DNA from: Afipia sp. OHSU_II-C1
Lineage (GTDB): Bacteria > Pseudomonadota > Alphaproteobacteria > Rhizobiales > Xanthobacteraceae
Assembly: GCF_000497575.1 (NCBI RefSeq)
Contig: NZ_APJI01000013.1
Coordinates: 418,212 to 482,211, forward strand
Reading direction: 5' to 3'
DNA length: 64,000 nt
Made by a program: the position numbers and the translations under genes
Part shown: positions 52,314 through 61,763 of the stretch, in pieces
How the letters are laid out: each line of letters begins with the position of its first letter
How positions within the stretch are numbered: the stretch's first letter is position 1
Notes under the pieces: generated by a model
What the model was told of the DNA's origin: nothing
Seen by the model: only the letters and a program-made list of their open reading frames with translations
The model's database searches: none

Positions 52314-53584
52314 GCGCGAACGCGTCAAATCTCGCGACAAGCGTCTCGCCGTCGATTTGGCGCAATACGGCTGCCTGGACCAAGGCAGCTGATATCGCCG
52401 TGGTCCTCATGGCGGCCTCGCTGCCATGGTCGACGTCGCTCGTCGCGATCTTTGCCGTGGTCTGGCTTCTGGTGTTGATTCCGACGATCGAACTGCGCGA
52501 TTTCACCGAAACACTACGGCGGCCGGCCTGTTTTCTCCCGGTTCTGCTTTTCGCGCTGGCCGTCATCGGCACGTTGTGGTCGACGGACATTCCATGGGCC
52601 GCGCGCCTGCAGGGCATCAACCCGGTTGCGAAGCTGATAGCGATTCCGATCCTGATACGTCACTTTGAGAAATCCGGACGAGGCCTCTGGGTTGCGCTCG
52701 CGTTCCTCGCGTCATGCACGGCCGTCATGCTGGCATCCTGGCTGATGTTCATGGATCACCGGCTGGCTTTCGATCCGATGCGTACGGTTGGTGTTCCGGT
52801 CAAGAACTACATCGCGCAAAGTCAGGAATTCGCGCTCTGTGCGTTTGCTGCGTTCGGGGCCGCGGTCTACTTGCTGAGAGCGCAAGGGAAGATCTGGGCT
52901 GTTCTTCTGATTGTTCTGGGCATCGGTTTTCTGGCCAACATGGTGTTTGTGGCGAGTTCGCGAACGGTATTCGTCTGCATTCCAGTGCTGTTTGTCGTTT
53001 TTGCTGCGAAGCACTTCAGCCGCCGCGGCTTTCTGTTGTTGATGGCTGTTGTCGTTGCCGCCGGCGCGATTGCATGGAGCTCATCGCCATATCTGCGGAT
53101 ACGAACGGCCATGATTGGTATCGAGTACCAGAATTATCGTGACTCGAACGCTGTGACCTCTGTGGGCGAGCGGCTCGAGTTTTGGCGCAAGTCGATCAAA
53201 TTCGTCGAGGAGGCGCCGCTTGCCGGCCACGGAACGGGTTCGACGAAAACTCTTTTCACTCAGGATGCGGTGGGGCAAACCGGCGCGTCGGCTCAAATCA
53301 TCGGCAATCCGCACAACCAGACCCTCAATGTGGCGGTGCAGTGGGGACTGATAGGCGTCTTCGTGTTGTATGCGATGTGGTTTGTGCACCTGAAGATGTT
53401 TACGGGTGCAGGACTTGCAGCCTGGGTAGGTCTGGTTGCTGTCGTTGAGAATTTTGTCAGCTCACTGCTGAACTCGCACCTCTTCGACTTTCATGAGGGC
53501 TGGATCTACGTGCTGGCCGTGGGAGTTGCGGGTGGCATGGTCATGCGCGCGCAGACGCGCGGTGCACACGCGGGGCAGGCGTAG
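52310..53584 (+). CDS. O-antigen ligase/polymerase-like membrane protein (WaaL type)
   Basis: 424 residues, about ten membrane helices. [22 protein letters not shown] starts the membrane part; the large periplasmic loop contains [31 protein letters not shown] and a later His in [17 protein letters not shown], the features of the WaaL/Wzy fold (Arg and HNxxL). Ligase joins O chains to lipid A-core at the periplasmic face; Wzy polymerase is the other option. It starts inside the hldE stop (ATGA) and is followed at 2 bases by the dehydratase gene. Confidence 0.85.
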   Translation: MSANASNLATSVSPSIWRNTAAWTKAADIAVVLMAASLPWSTSLVAIFAVVWLLVLIPTIELRDFTETLRRPACFLPVLLFALAVIGTLWSTDIPWAARLQGINPVAKLIAIPILIRHFEKSGRGLWVALAFLASCTAVMLASWLMFMDHRLAFDPMRTVGVPVKNYIAQSQEFALCAFAAFGAAVYLLRAQGKIWAVLLIVLGIGFLANMVFVASSRTVFVCIPVLFVVFAAKHFSRRGFLLLMAVVVAAGAIAWSSSPYLRIRTAMIGIEYQNYRDSNAVTSVGERLEFWRKSIKFVEEAPLAGHGTGSTKTLFTQDAVGQTGASAQIIGNPHNQTLNVAVQWGLIGVFVLYAMWFVHLKMFTGAGLAAWVGLVAVVENFVSSLLNSHLFDFHEGWIYVLAVGVAGGMVMRAQTRGAHAGQA

Positions 53585-53586
53585 TC

Positions 53587-55512
53587 ATGGCCGGACTGTC
53601 CCAAATCAGATTCCCGCGCCTCACCTGGCGAAATCTGCTGATTATCATTCATGACGTGCTGGCAACGATCTTCGCAGTCGTTGCGAGCTTTTATCTCAGA
53701 TTTGAGGGCAGCGGCCTCGTAGAGCGCCTGCCGCTGCTGCTTCGTATCCTGCCGTACTTCGTCCTTTTCAGCATCGTGGTCTGTTACGTTTTCCGGCTGA
53801 CGACGACCAAGTGGCGGTTCATCTCGCTGCCGGACTTCTTCAACATCGTGAAAGCATCAACGGTGCTGGCGCTGATGCTGCTGGTGCTGGACTATATTTT
53901 CATCGCGCCGAACGTCTATGGCACGTTCTTTTTCGGCAAGACGACGATCATTATCTATTGGTTCCTGCAGAACTTCGCGCTTGGCGCCCTGCGCATTGCC
54001 TATCGCTATTTCCGCTACACGCGAACGCTGAACCAGGCACGCAGCCTTGACGCTGCGCCGACGCTGCTGGTCGGGCGCGCCGCCGATGCCGAGGTGTTGC
54101 TGCGCGGTATCGAGAGCGGCGCAGTGAAGCGGACATGGCCGGTCGGCGTGTTGTCCCCATCCATCTCGGATCGCGGGCAATCGATCCGCGGCATTCCCGT
54201 GCTCGGTGGAATCGATGATCTCGCCGATATCGTCGATGATTTCTCGCGCCGGGAGAGACCTCTGGAGCGCCTGATCATGATGCCGTCGGCGTTCGAGGCG
54301 GATGCGTCCCCGGAATCGGTGCTGACGCGAGCACGCAAACTTGGACTGACCGTCAGCCGTCTGCCGTCGCTTGAGGGGAGTGGCGAGGCGCCACGTCTCG
54401 CGCCGGTTGCGGTTGAGGATCTGCTGCTGCGTCCGAGCGTGAAGATCGACTATCAGCGCCTCGAAAGCTTCGTGAGGGGGAAGTCTGTCGTCGTCACCGG
54501 TGGCGGCGGATCCATCGGGTCGGAGATCTGCGATCGCGTCGTCACGTTCGGTGCGTCGCGGCTGCTCATTGTCGAGAATGCAGAGCCCGCGCTTCACGCG
54601 GTGATGGAAGGCTTGATTGCCAAATTTCCTACAGCGGTGATCGAAGGTCGCATCGCCGACATTCGCGACCGTGGGCGCATCGTGCATCTCATGACCGAGT
54701 TCAAGCCGGACATCGTCTTTCATGCGGCAGCGCTGAAGCACGTTCCGATCCTTGAGCGCGATTGGGGCGAGGGCGTCAAGACCAACATCTTCGGTACTGT
54801 GAACGTTGCAGATGCGGCGGTAAGCGCCGGCGCCGAAGCGATGGTGATGATCTCCACCGACAAGGCGATCGAGCCGGTCTCGATGCTGGGTCTGACCAAA
54901 CGTTTCGCCGAAATGTACTGTCAGGCGCTCGACCGGGATCTGATGCATAAGGCAAACGGCAAGGCGCCGATGCGGCTCATTTCGGTTCGCTTCGGCAACG
55001 TCCTTGCCTCAAACGGATCGGTGGTGCCGAAGTTCAAGGCACAGATCGAGGCCGGCGGGCCGGTGACCGTGACGCACCCCGACATGGTCCGCTACTTCAT
55101 GACCATTCGCGAGGCGTGCGATCTGGTGGTGACAGCAGCAACCCACGCGCTTGATCCGGTGCGGCCCGACGTATCGGTTTACGTGCTGAACATGGGGCAG
55201 CCGGTGAAGATCGTGGATCTTGCCGAACGGATTATCCGGCTGTCAGGTCTCCAGCCGGGCTACGACATCGAAATCGTATTTACTGGCGTCCGGCCGGGTG
55301 AGCGCCTGAACGAGATTCTGTTTGCCCATGAAGAGCCAACCGCTGAAATCGGCATCGCGGGAATCGTCGCGGCGCGTCCCAATGAGCCGCCGCTCGACAC
55401 GCTGCAAAGATGGCTGTCCACGTTGGAAAAGGCTGTGGCCAGTGAACAGCGCAGCGTAATTGTGGGCGTCTTGAAGGACGCGATCCCGGAGTTCAAGAGC
55501 GGGGCCGCGTAG
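53587..55512 (+). CDS. Membrane-anchored nucleotide-sugar dehydratase (PglF/WbpM/CapD-like)
   Basis: 641 residues. Four hydrophobic segments in the first 140 residues anchor it, a CoA-binding-like Rossmann part follows, and the catalytic SDR domain starts near 295 with VVTGGGGSIGSEICDRV, then HAAALKHVPILERD and STDKAIEPVSMLGLTKR. WbpM/PglF enzymes are UDP-GlcNAc 4,6-dehydratases in which Met replaces the SDR Tyr; here the aligned residue four before Lys reads Leu with Met just before it. The product would be a 4-keto-6-deoxy sugar for O-antigen synthesis. Confidence 0.88.
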   Translation: MAGLSQIRFPRLTWRNLLIIIHDVLATIFAVVASFYLRFEGSGLVERLPLLLRILPYFVLFSIVVCYVFRLTTTKWRFISLPDFFNIVKASTVLALMLLVLDYIFIAPNVYGTFFFGKTTIIIYWFLQNFALGALRIAYRYFRYTRTLNQARSLDAAPTLLVGRAADAEVLLRGIESGAVKRTWPVGVLSPSISDRGQSIRGIPVLGGIDDLADIVDDFSRRERPLERLIMMPSAFEADASPESVLTRARKLGLTVSRLPSLEGSGEAPRLAPVAVEDLLLRPSVKIDYQRLESFVRGKSVVVTGGGGSIGSEICDRVVTFGASRLLIVENAEPALHAVMEGLIAKFPTAVIEGRIADIRDRGRIVHLMTEFKPDIVFHAAALKHVPILERDWGEGVKTNIFGTVNVADAAVSAGAEAMVMISTDKAIEPVSMLGLTKRFAEMYCQALDRDLMHKANGKAPMRLISVRFGNVLASNGSVVPKFKAQIEAGGPVTVTHPDMVRYFMTIREACDLVVTAATHALDPVRPDVSVYVLNMGQPVKIVDLAERIIRLSGLQPGYDIEIVFTGVRPGERLNEILFAHEEPTAEIGIAGIVAARPNEPPLDTLQRWLSTLEKAVASEQRSVIVGVLKDAIPEFKSGAA

Positions 55513-55513
55513 G

Positions 55514-56527
55514 TTATCTGAGAGGCTCGCGTTGCCGAGAGAACCGGCTGAGCACCAACGCCACGGCGCTTAATCCCAAGAGAAGCGTCATTCCCTGAAC
55601 ATAGGGCGATTTCAGCCAGATCGTCACGGCGGCAAGAGCTGCGAGAACGATGTTCAGGACAAAGACCTCGCCGACGACCTGCGTCACGCTGAAGCCGTTG
55701 TTTGTCGCCTGCTGGTAAAAATGAGACCGGTGAGCGATCCAAACCGCTTCCCCCCTCATCAGGCGCCGAAAGAGCGTGATCGTCGCGTCGGCAAGATAGT
55801 ACAGCGGCAGCAAGAGCGCGGCGAGCAGGTGGCCGTGTCCGGCAAGCTGAAGCAGGCACCATCCCATCAGCAAACCGATCGGCAGGCTGCCCACATCGCC
55901 GAGAAAGAGTTTCGCGACAGGTTTGTTGAACGGCGCGAAACCGATCATCGCGCCGCAGAGCGCGAGCGCGACAATGGTCGGGCCGGGAGATAGTTCGCCG
56001 TAGAAGCCAAACAGCGCGAGCGCAGCCGTGACAGGAACGGTCTCCGCGACGGTGATCCAGTCGAGACCGTCCATGAAGTTGACAAGATTGACGAACCACA
56101 GTCCGCCGATCAGCAGCAGGGATCGCTCCAGCCAAACGGGCAGGGTCGGCACAAGGTGGAATTCAGCGGGAAGCGTTGCGAGGACCATGCCGACGGCAAC
56201 CGCCTGCATCAGGAGACGAGGGCCCACTGGCATCGTCCGTAAGTCGTCGTAGGCACCGACCAGGGCGAGCAAGATAGTCGCAGCGAAGATCGCGAACAGC
56301 GAAGAAACATTCGCCGCGCCAAAAACAGATGCCGATACGGCGACCGAGGTGATGACGGCGATGATCACCGCTGCGCCGCCGCCTTGCGGTGTCGGTACGC
56401 TATGCGACGAGCGCGCATTCGGCCGTGCCAGCGCGTAGCGCTCCAGCAGAGGGTGCAGCACGATAATCAGTACTGAGCAGAGGATGCAGGCTGCTAGCGG
56501 CGTTGCGATGGTCAGCAATGGATTCAT
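55514..56527 (-). CDS. Polyprenyl-phosphate sugar-1-phosphate transferase (WecA/WbpL-like, MraY family)
   Basis: 337 residues, about ten or eleven membrane helices. Family motifs are ALVGAYDDLRTMP (metal-binding DD), FVNLVNFMDGLDW, KLFLGDVGSLPIG and the cytosolic HRSHFYQQA. It starts O-antigen or similar glycan synthesis by moving sugar-1-phosphate from UDP-sugar to undecaprenyl phosphate. HRSHFYQQA resembles WbpL-type proteins, which use UDP-FucNAc or UDP-QuiNAc; this fits the dehydratase gene converging on it one base away. Confidence 0.9.
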   Translation of the reverse strand: MNPLLTIATPLAACILCSVLIIVLHPLLERYALARPNARSSHSVPTPQGGGAAVIIAVITSVAVSASVFGAANVSSLFAIFAATILLALVGAYDDLRTMPVGPRLLMQAVAVGMVLATLPAEFHLVPTLPVWLERSLLLIGGLWFVNLVNFMDGLDWITVAETVPVTAALALFGFYGELSPGPTIVALALCGAMIGFAPFNKPVAKLFLGDVGSLPIGLLMGWCLLQLAGHGHLLAALLLPLYYLADATITLFRRLMRGEAVWIAHRSHFYQQATNNGFSVTQVVGEVFVLNIVLAALAAVTIWLKSPYVQGMTLLLGLSAVALVLSRFSRQREPLR

Positions 56528-56545
56528 GAAATGAAGGCCATCCGG

Positions 56546-57394
56546 TCAGCGCCTGATGCCGATGGCACACCAGTAGGGCACGCGTTCCGAGAAGCGGATG
56601 TCCTGAAATCCTGCGGCTGTCAGCATGTCTTTGATCTGCACGCGCGTGAAGCGCTGTTCGAGGCGCGTGCAGAACCGGTCATAGGCGTCGGTTCTCATGA
56701 CATAGAAGGCGCGATGCTTGTAGGATTCCAGCGGCAGGGCTGCGGCGGAGAATCCGAGCCGCTCGACAAGGGCAGCAAGGCGGGCGAGCGGCCAGTAAAC
56801 GATCACCGCAATGATCTGGCTGATCCACAGTCGCGGTTTTTCCGGAAGAGCCGAGATCACAACCCGGAAGAGATTGCTGAATTTCCAGAGCGCGCGATAC
56901 CAGGCCGGCCGGTTGTCGAGGGCATAATAGAGATAGATCAGGAAGGGCGCGCCCGGCTTGAGTTTCGTGGAGACCTCGCAAATCGCGGCCTGAGTGTCGG
57001 GCACATGGTGCAACACGCCCAGCGAGAAAGCGAAGTCGAGCGAACTGTCCGGCAGGGGAAGTTCCCCAACGCTGGCATGATGAAACGTTACGTTCTTTGT
57101 CGCGGCCAGATTCGCGCGAGCCACATTCAGCGCATCGGCACTCGCGTCGAGGAGATGGAGGTGTCCGACGCGAGGAGCGACCATGACGGACCACCGGCCG
57201 CTGCCGCATCCGACATCCATGCCGACCGCGTTGGCAGGCAAGCGGTCCCAGGGGAAGATATGGAAATAGGACTCAAAGATGGCTGCCCTGTCGTCGGCTG
57301 AAAATGCATCGTCTCCCTGACGGAAGGTCGACCATTCATGGCCGAATCCGGCGGCAACCGCGGGGTCGACATTGCTGGGCGGACGATCAGGCAT
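56546..57394 (-). CDS. Class I SAM-dependent methyltransferase
   Basis: 282 residues. Motif I is GMDVGCGSGRWSVMVA near residue 60, followed by LLDASADALNVAR and a motif IV-like DFAFSLGVLHHVPDTQAAI. The C-terminal helices include a hydrophobic patch (ISQIIAVIVYWPLARLAALV) that may touch the membrane. Located 18 bases upstream of the WecA-like gene on the same strand, it could methylate a sugar or lipid-linked glycan. A related gene lies at 63503. Confidence 0.87.
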   Translation of the reverse strand: MPDRPPSNVDPAVAAGFGHEWSTFRQGDDAFSADDRAAIFESYFHIFPWDRLPANAVGMDVGCGSGRWSVMVAPRVGHLHLLDASADALNVARANLAATKNVTFHHASVGELPLPDSSLDFAFSLGVLHHVPDTQAAICEVSTKLKPGAPFLIYLYYALDNRPAWYRALWKFSNLFRVVISALPEKPRLWISQIIAVIVYWPLARLAALVERLGFSAAALPLESYKHRAFYVMRTDAYDRFCTRLEQRFTRVQIKDMLTAAGFQDIRFSERVPYWCAIGIRR

Positions 57395-57629
57395 GAATTC
57401 TCATATGGTTGCCGGTGCGAGGACTTATGTAATGCGTGCATGGCTGCGGAGTGTTTAGTCAAACTCGGAAGACGTGACAACGTCCTCAGGTCTGCAACGG
57501 TTCTCATAAATCATGGGCTGGGCTGTTCCCTGTCAGGCGGGGCGTTTTTTCAAGCCCCTGACGGCGCTTTTCATCGGCACGTCAAAGCGATAGTAAGGCG
57601 ACCGGAATGTCGGGGAGTGAGTAGCTTTG

Positions 57630-58001
57630 GTGGCTATTCGGTTGCTTCAAATGCTGCTCGCGGCTGCGCTGCTTAGCGGGTGTACGTTCTTTTTCGACGT
57701 GCAGGACTCCGTTCAGGCGGACCCCCAGCCGGACTCCCGGCAACAGCAGGTCATCTTCAGAGAGATCCAGCGCATTACACAATCGATGAAGCAGGTCGGT
57801 CCTTCGGAGATTTCCAACGTCGGGCCGAATGAAGCGCAGTCGGGGCCCGAAAAATGGACGGTTTGCTCACGCGCTAACTTTGGCAACGAACAGCGTTACT
57901 TCACGTTCTTTCTGAAGGGCGAAACCGTTGCCAACTGGCGGCCTGCGGTCATCAATGACAAATGCGAGGTGCGCAATTTTGTACCGCTGGAGCAACGGTA
58001 G
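57630..58001 (+). CDS. Small lipoprotein, hypothetical
   Basis: 123 residues from GTG 57630. The N terminus VAIRLLQMLLAAALLSGC has a positive residue, a hydrophobic core and a lipobox (LLSG-C), so it is a lipoprotein with Cys at about residue 18. The mature part (FREIQRITQSMKQVG, then WTVCSRANFGNEQRYFTFFLKG) has two more Cys. TTG 57627 and ATG 57651 are alternative starts. It converges on the glycosyltransferase gene 7 bases away. Function unknown. Confidence 0.8.
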   Translation: MAIRLLQMLLAAALLSGCTFFFDVQDSVQADPQPDSRQQQVIFREIQRITQSMKQVGPSEISNVGPNEAQSGPEKWTVCSRANFGNEQRYFTFFLKGETVANWRPAVINDKCEVRNFVPLEQR

Positions 58002-58007
58002 CTAAAG

Positions 58008-59129
58008 CTATCGAATGCGCTGCAACTGCTCTTCATAGAGGGCAACAGTCGCCGCGCCGATGGCCTGAGCCGACATCTTGTCGACGACGAGTTGCCGGGC
58101 TGCTGCTCCATAGCGGGCTCTCAACTCTTGCGAGCCCGCCAGTTCACTTATTGCGCTGGCCAGCGCCTGTGGGTCCTCAATCGGCACCAGCAGGCCCGTT
58201 TCTTGATGTTTCACGATTTCCCGGCAGCCGGGGGCATCGGTCGCAATCATGGACCGGCCGCAGGCGGCTGCCTCGAGCAGGCTCTTGGGCAGTCCTTCGC
58301 GATGAGACGGCAGGGCTGCGATATGAGAGTCGCGCCATAGCGAAGCGATATCGTTGATCTGCCCCAGCCATGTGATGCCCGGCTCACGGCCCCATTGCTG
58401 CGCCTCTTCAAGCGTTACTGAATCAGGATTTGCGGGATCCGGAGTGCCGGCGATCAGGAGCCGGATATCCTCACCCCGGGTCCGCAGGATCCGGTGCGCA
58501 GCAACCAGCGCGCGAATGCCTTTGGCAGTGAGCAGCCGCCCGGCAAACCCCACGGTGATGGGGCCGTCGGGCTCGGGCATCGGCATCAACTTGTCCGTGT
58601 CCACACCCGAGCCCGGGATGCGAGCAAGGCGGCGGGGAGCAATGCCAATTGTCTCAAGGGCGGCGCGGTCATCCGGATTTTGTACGAGAAAGACCGCGTG
58701 ATCCCGATTGAGAAAGAAGCGGAGCGCGATCGCGATAACGATCCGGAGAAAAAGCGCCTTCGCGGTTGTCGACGTAAACGCGTAACCGAGCCCGGTCATC
58801 GCGTTGATCTGTGGCGTCGTCATTCCCAGTGACGAGATCCCTCCCAGCACGCAAATTTGCATGCCCACATGGTGCACGATCGCGGGGGAAAGATCGCACT
58901 TGATCTGGCGCAGCGCCATGATGGTCGAGATCGCGCCGAACGGCGACAGGCCGCCGCGTCGCAGCGGCATGGGGTGTATCGTAAAGCCCTCGGAACGGAT
59001 CGCATCGGCATTCGATCCGACAGACGCCGCCACGTGAACGTCAAAACCCGCATCGCGAGCGGCGCGGGCCATCGGAAGCCGGTGGGACAGGAAGGCCTTG
59101 TCCTCGGTGACGACGTAGAGCAATTTCAT
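58008..59129 (-). CDS. Glycosyltransferase family 4 protein
   Basis: 373 residues of the GT-B fold. The N-terminal half starts KLLYVVTEDKAFLSHRLPMARAA, and the C-terminal half has GFAGRLLTAKGIRALVAAH and PSHREGLPKSLLEAAACGR, the EX7E motif region of GT4. A hydrophobic segment near 140 (ALFLRIVIAIALRFFL) may bind the membrane. It resembles enzymes that add a sugar to lipid-linked oligosaccharides in O-antigen synthesis. ATG 59129 is preferred; an upstream ATG adds 12 serine-rich residues. Confidence 0.9.
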   Translation of the reverse strand: MKLLYVVTEDKAFLSHRLPMARAARDAGFDVHVAASVGSNADAIRSEGFTIHPMPLRRGGLSPFGAISTIMALRQIKCDLSPAIVHHVGMQICVLGGISSLGMTTPQINAMTGLGYAFTSTTAKALFLRIVIAIALRFFLNRDHAVFLVQNPDDRAALETIGIAPRRLARIPGSGVDTDKLMPMPEPDGPITVGFAGRLLTAKGIRALVAAHRILRTRGEDIRLLIAGTPDPANPDSVTLEEAQQWGREPGITWLGQINDIASLWRDSHIAALPSHREGLPKSLLEAAACGRSMIATDAPGCREIVKHQETGLLVPIEDPQALASAISELAGSQELRARYGAAARQLVVDKMSAQAIGAATVALYEEQLQRIR

Positions 59130-59306
59130 GGACGATGAAGACGATGCCGTCATTGGAGGGGGCACGGGGTACGAAACATCCGGAAACTATATCGTTTTCA
59201 CGGATTGTGAAATATGGCTTTCATGCGGGATAACATCTAAAGCCATGATGTCGGGCTCATTCCAGGCGCGATGCATTTCGTCAGATTGTCGGTTGGGTGA
59301 CGCTGC

Positions 59307-60359
59307 ATGTCTTCAGAAACATATCCGTCGCTTGTACCGGGCTCAGCGCCAGCGCCTGCGTTAAAGCAGGATGCTGGCCGAATTCCGTCGCTCGACGCAT
59401 TGCGCGGCATCGCCATATTGATGGTCATCTTTGGTCATTTCATTCCCGCCCGGATAGCGCTAGGCGAAGCGTCCTATCACGTAAGCTCGCTTGGGCGCGG
59501 CGGCGTAATACTGTTTTTTCTCCTGAGCGGCTATCTGGTTTTCCGAAACATCGAGAGACAAGACGCGATTACCTTCATTTCCCGGAGGCTGTTCAAGATT
59601 TTTCCGGCCTATTGGGTCAATGTCTTATTGATCGCGGTTTTCAGCTTTCTGGCGGGTACGAAATTTTTCCCGCTCGATGTCGTGCTCGGCAATTTCTTCA
59701 TGGTGCAGGATATCTTTCACAAGGAGTCTTTGAGCGGCGTTTACTGGACGCTGCTGATCGAAGTGAAGTTCTACCTGTTTCTGGTACTGCAATATTTTCT
59801 TCTGCGGGGACGCGGCATTCTTCTTGTCCTGGCCGCGCTGGTTTGCGCGGATGCTGCGGTCTGGTTCGTGCGCGGGCACGCAAGCCTGCTGTTGATGTTC
59901 TTCCCGGCCTTCTACGTGGGCATTCAGGTCAGGCAAGCTGAGACTGCAGGCTGGAGCCGTTTGGCCATGCTGCAGGTTGCCGGCGTGAGCCTGGTCGTTG
60001 CCGCAAGCCTTCTTGTTTTCGATGACTACTATGGGAAATGGTCGGCGGCTTACGTTATTGGCGAAGCGGTGATGTTGGTTGCATTCCTCCGCGTCGGGGT
60101 GTCGAGTTCGATTCTGGGTTTCTTCGGCCGCATCTCGTACAGCCACTATCTTTATCACATGACGGCAGGTTACGTTTTTCTGTCGTTGTTCCCCCCGTCC
60201 GATGTTCTGTCGTTCAATTTGATGGTTGTCATGCTGGTGATCGCTCTCACCACCGCCATCGCCTACGTCTCATATCGTCTGGTGGAAGTCCCCATGGTTG
60301 CTTTCGGCAAGAGGCACGAACACCTGTGGATACGCCGACCCGCCCGCGCGGTGCCCTGA
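59307..60359 (+). CDS. Membrane acyltransferase family 3 protein (O-antigen/EPS acyl transfer)
   Basis: 350 residues with about nine or ten membrane helices. IPSLDALRGIAILMVIFGHF holds the conserved Arg and His, GRGGVILFFLLSGYLVFRNI the second signature, and the end VSYRLVEVPMVAFGKR is typical. It probably acetylates a surface polysaccharide sugar. It is unlike the acyltransferase at 41210 beyond the family motifs. It is divergent from the GT4 gene. Confidence 0.88.
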   Translation: MSSETYPSLVPGSAPAPALKQDAGRIPSLDALRGIAILMVIFGHFIPARIALGEASYHVSSLGRGGVILFFLLSGYLVFRNIERQDAITFISRRLFKIFPAYWVNVLLIAVFSFLAGTKFFPLDVVLGNFFMVQDIFHKESLSGVYWTLLIEVKFYLFLVLQYFLLRGRGILLVLAALVCADAAVWFVRGHASLLLMFFPAFYVGIQVRQAETAGWSRLAMLQVAGVSLVVAASLLVFDDYYGKWSAAYVIGEAVMLVAFLRVGVSSSILGFFGRISYSHYLYHMTAGYVFLSLFPPSDVLSFNLMVVMLVIALTTAIAYVSYRLVEVPMVAFGKRHEHLWIRRPARAVP

Positions 60360-60433
60360 TTTACTCCTCAGCCTTCCGATTGAGGCTTCAGGCCGCGTAA
60401 GGGCTTTGGGCGGGGCGTGGCCCAAGCGTCGAT

Positions 60434-60510
60434 AATTAATGATTATTATCAGTCATTTAATCTGCGATGAGGTCGCTAAACTTGACGTTCATCGGGTGAA
60501 CACGATAAGG
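60434..60510 (+). promoter_or_regulatory. Promoter and operator region of the winged-helix/NusG-like pair
   Basis: A sigma70-like promoter TTGACG (60482-60487), spacer 16, GATAAG (60504-60509) lies 23 bases before the start codon. Between the boxes GTTCATCGGGTGAAC (60487-60501) is a near-perfect inverted repeat, and further up an AT-rich repeat ATTAATGA/TCATTTAAT (about 60434-60461) stands out in this GC-rich DNA. Both could bind the winged-helix protein encoded next. Confidence 0.5.
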
Positions 60511-60532
60511 AGACGGTTGCAGGAGTGAAGCA

Positions 60533-61195
60533 ATGGAGCGAGCGTTTTCCGAAAGCGAGCGCGAGGAAGACAGCGACCGGATCATTCTCGGTCTCCTGAA
60601 TTCCGTGGAGCAGGACGGTGCGCGCTCGCAGCGGCATTTTGCAGCCGAGCTCGGGATCGCGCTCGGCCTCGTGAATGCGTATCTCAATCGCTGCATCAAG
60701 AAGGGCTTGGTCAAAGCCAGCCAAGCGCCCGCGCGCCGTTATGCCTATTACCTCACGCCGCAAGGTTTCGCCGAAAAATCCCGTCTCACGGTCGAATATC
60801 TGTCGTCGTCGTTTGGATTTTTCCGAAAGGCAAAGGCGGATTGCGTGAAGGCACTTGAGATGGCGAAGGAGCGTCACCTCAAGCGGCTTGTTCTGATCGG
60901 CGTTTCGGACCTCGCGGAAATCGCAGCGATATGCGCGATAGAGAGCGGCATTGTTCTGGTCTGCACGGTCGATCCATCAAACAAGCAGGATCGCTTCGTC
61001 GGCCTGCCGGTGGTTGCCGACCTTGACGCGATCGACGAGCACGTGGATGGCGCGCTCGTCACTGCGCTGGTGTCATCACCGGCAATCGATGCTCTGGTCG
61101 GAAACGCGCGCGAGAAATTCGGTGCTGACGCTGTTCTGATTCCGGAACTTGTCGATTCGCGGCCGCGGAAGGCGAGGGAGCGCTCCGCATCATGA
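60533..61195 (+). CDS. Winged-helix (MarR/EPS-type) regulator with Rossmann-like C-terminal domain
   Basis: 220 residues. Residues 15-85 form a winged helix (RSQRHFAAELGIALGLVNAYLNRCIKKGLV, then YAYYLTPQGFAEKSRL), like EPS-associated MarR-type regulators. From about 115 a second domain VLIGVSDLAEIAAICAIESG...VGLPVVADLDAID looks like the N-terminal Rossmann part of PglD or a CoA-binding fold, so it may sense a small ligand such as a nucleotide sugar. ATG 60533 has AGGAG seven bases upstream. It is coupled to the NusG-like gene by ATGA. Confidence 0.85.
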   Translation: MERAFSESEREEDSDRIILGLLNSVEQDGARSQRHFAAELGIALGLVNAYLNRCIKKGLVKASQAPARRYAYYLTPQGFAEKSRLTVEYLSSSFGFFRKAKADCVKALEMAKERHLKRLVLIGVSDLAEIAAICAIESGIVLVCTVDPSNKQDRFVGLPVVADLDAIDEHVDGALVTALVSSPAIDALVGNAREKFGADAVLIPELVDSRPRKARERSAS

Positions 61196-61710
61196 CAATA
61201 TCCTCGAATTCCGCGTGGTATGTCGCCCAGACTCAAATCCAGTCGGAAGCAAAGGCCAGCGCCAACCTTGTCCAGCAAGGTTTCGAGGTTTACGTGCCGC
61301 GTTATCTCAGGACGGTAAGGCATGCGCGACGCGTGAATGTCGTCAAAGCTCCGCTGTTTCCAAGCTACATCTTTGTCCGGATAGATATGGAAACCCAGCG
61401 CTGGCGCGCGATCAATTCGACAGTCGGGGTCAAGCGTCTGGTCGGACATGAGGGGACGCCTGCGCGGATCGCGACGGATGTCGTTGAAGGTCTCAAGGAG
61501 CACGAGCAGGCGGACGGTTTCATGTCGATGATGTCTCCGGCTGTGCGTTTCAAGGCTGGTGACGCTGTTCGTATCTTGCGCGGTGCGTTTGATTCCTGCC
61601 GCGGAATATTTCAGGCCCGGACGGACAACGAGCGGGTTGAGATTTTACTTGAAATGCTCGGCCGTAAAGTTCGTGTCGTGACGGATGCGCAACTGATTGA
61701 ACCGGCGTGA
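61192..61710 (+). CDS. NusG/RfaH-like transcription elongation factor
   Basis: 172 residues. The NGN domain starts WYVAQTQIQSEAKASANLVQQGFEVYVPRYL and includes PLFPSYIFVRIDME; the KOW domain is VRFKAGDAVRILRGAFDSCRGIF. The NGN part resembles RfaH-type paralogues that load RNA polymerase at polysaccharide operons and prevent early termination. No ops element (GGCGGTAG) was seen in the window. It overlaps the winged-helix gene by ATGA and stands next to an ABC exporter gene. Confidence 0.9.
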   Translation: MTISSNSAWYVAQTQIQSEAKASANLVQQGFEVYVPRYLRTVRHARRVNVVKAPLFPSYIFVRIDMETQRWRAINSTVGVKRLVGHEGTPARIATDVVEGLKEHEQADGFMSMMSPAVRFKAGDAVRILRGAFDSCRGIFQARTDNERVEILLEMLGRKVRVVTDAQLIEPA

Positions 61711-61763
61711 TGGCATCGTGCCCGCGCCCGGTGCCGTCGCAACCGCAATAATCGGAAAACATC

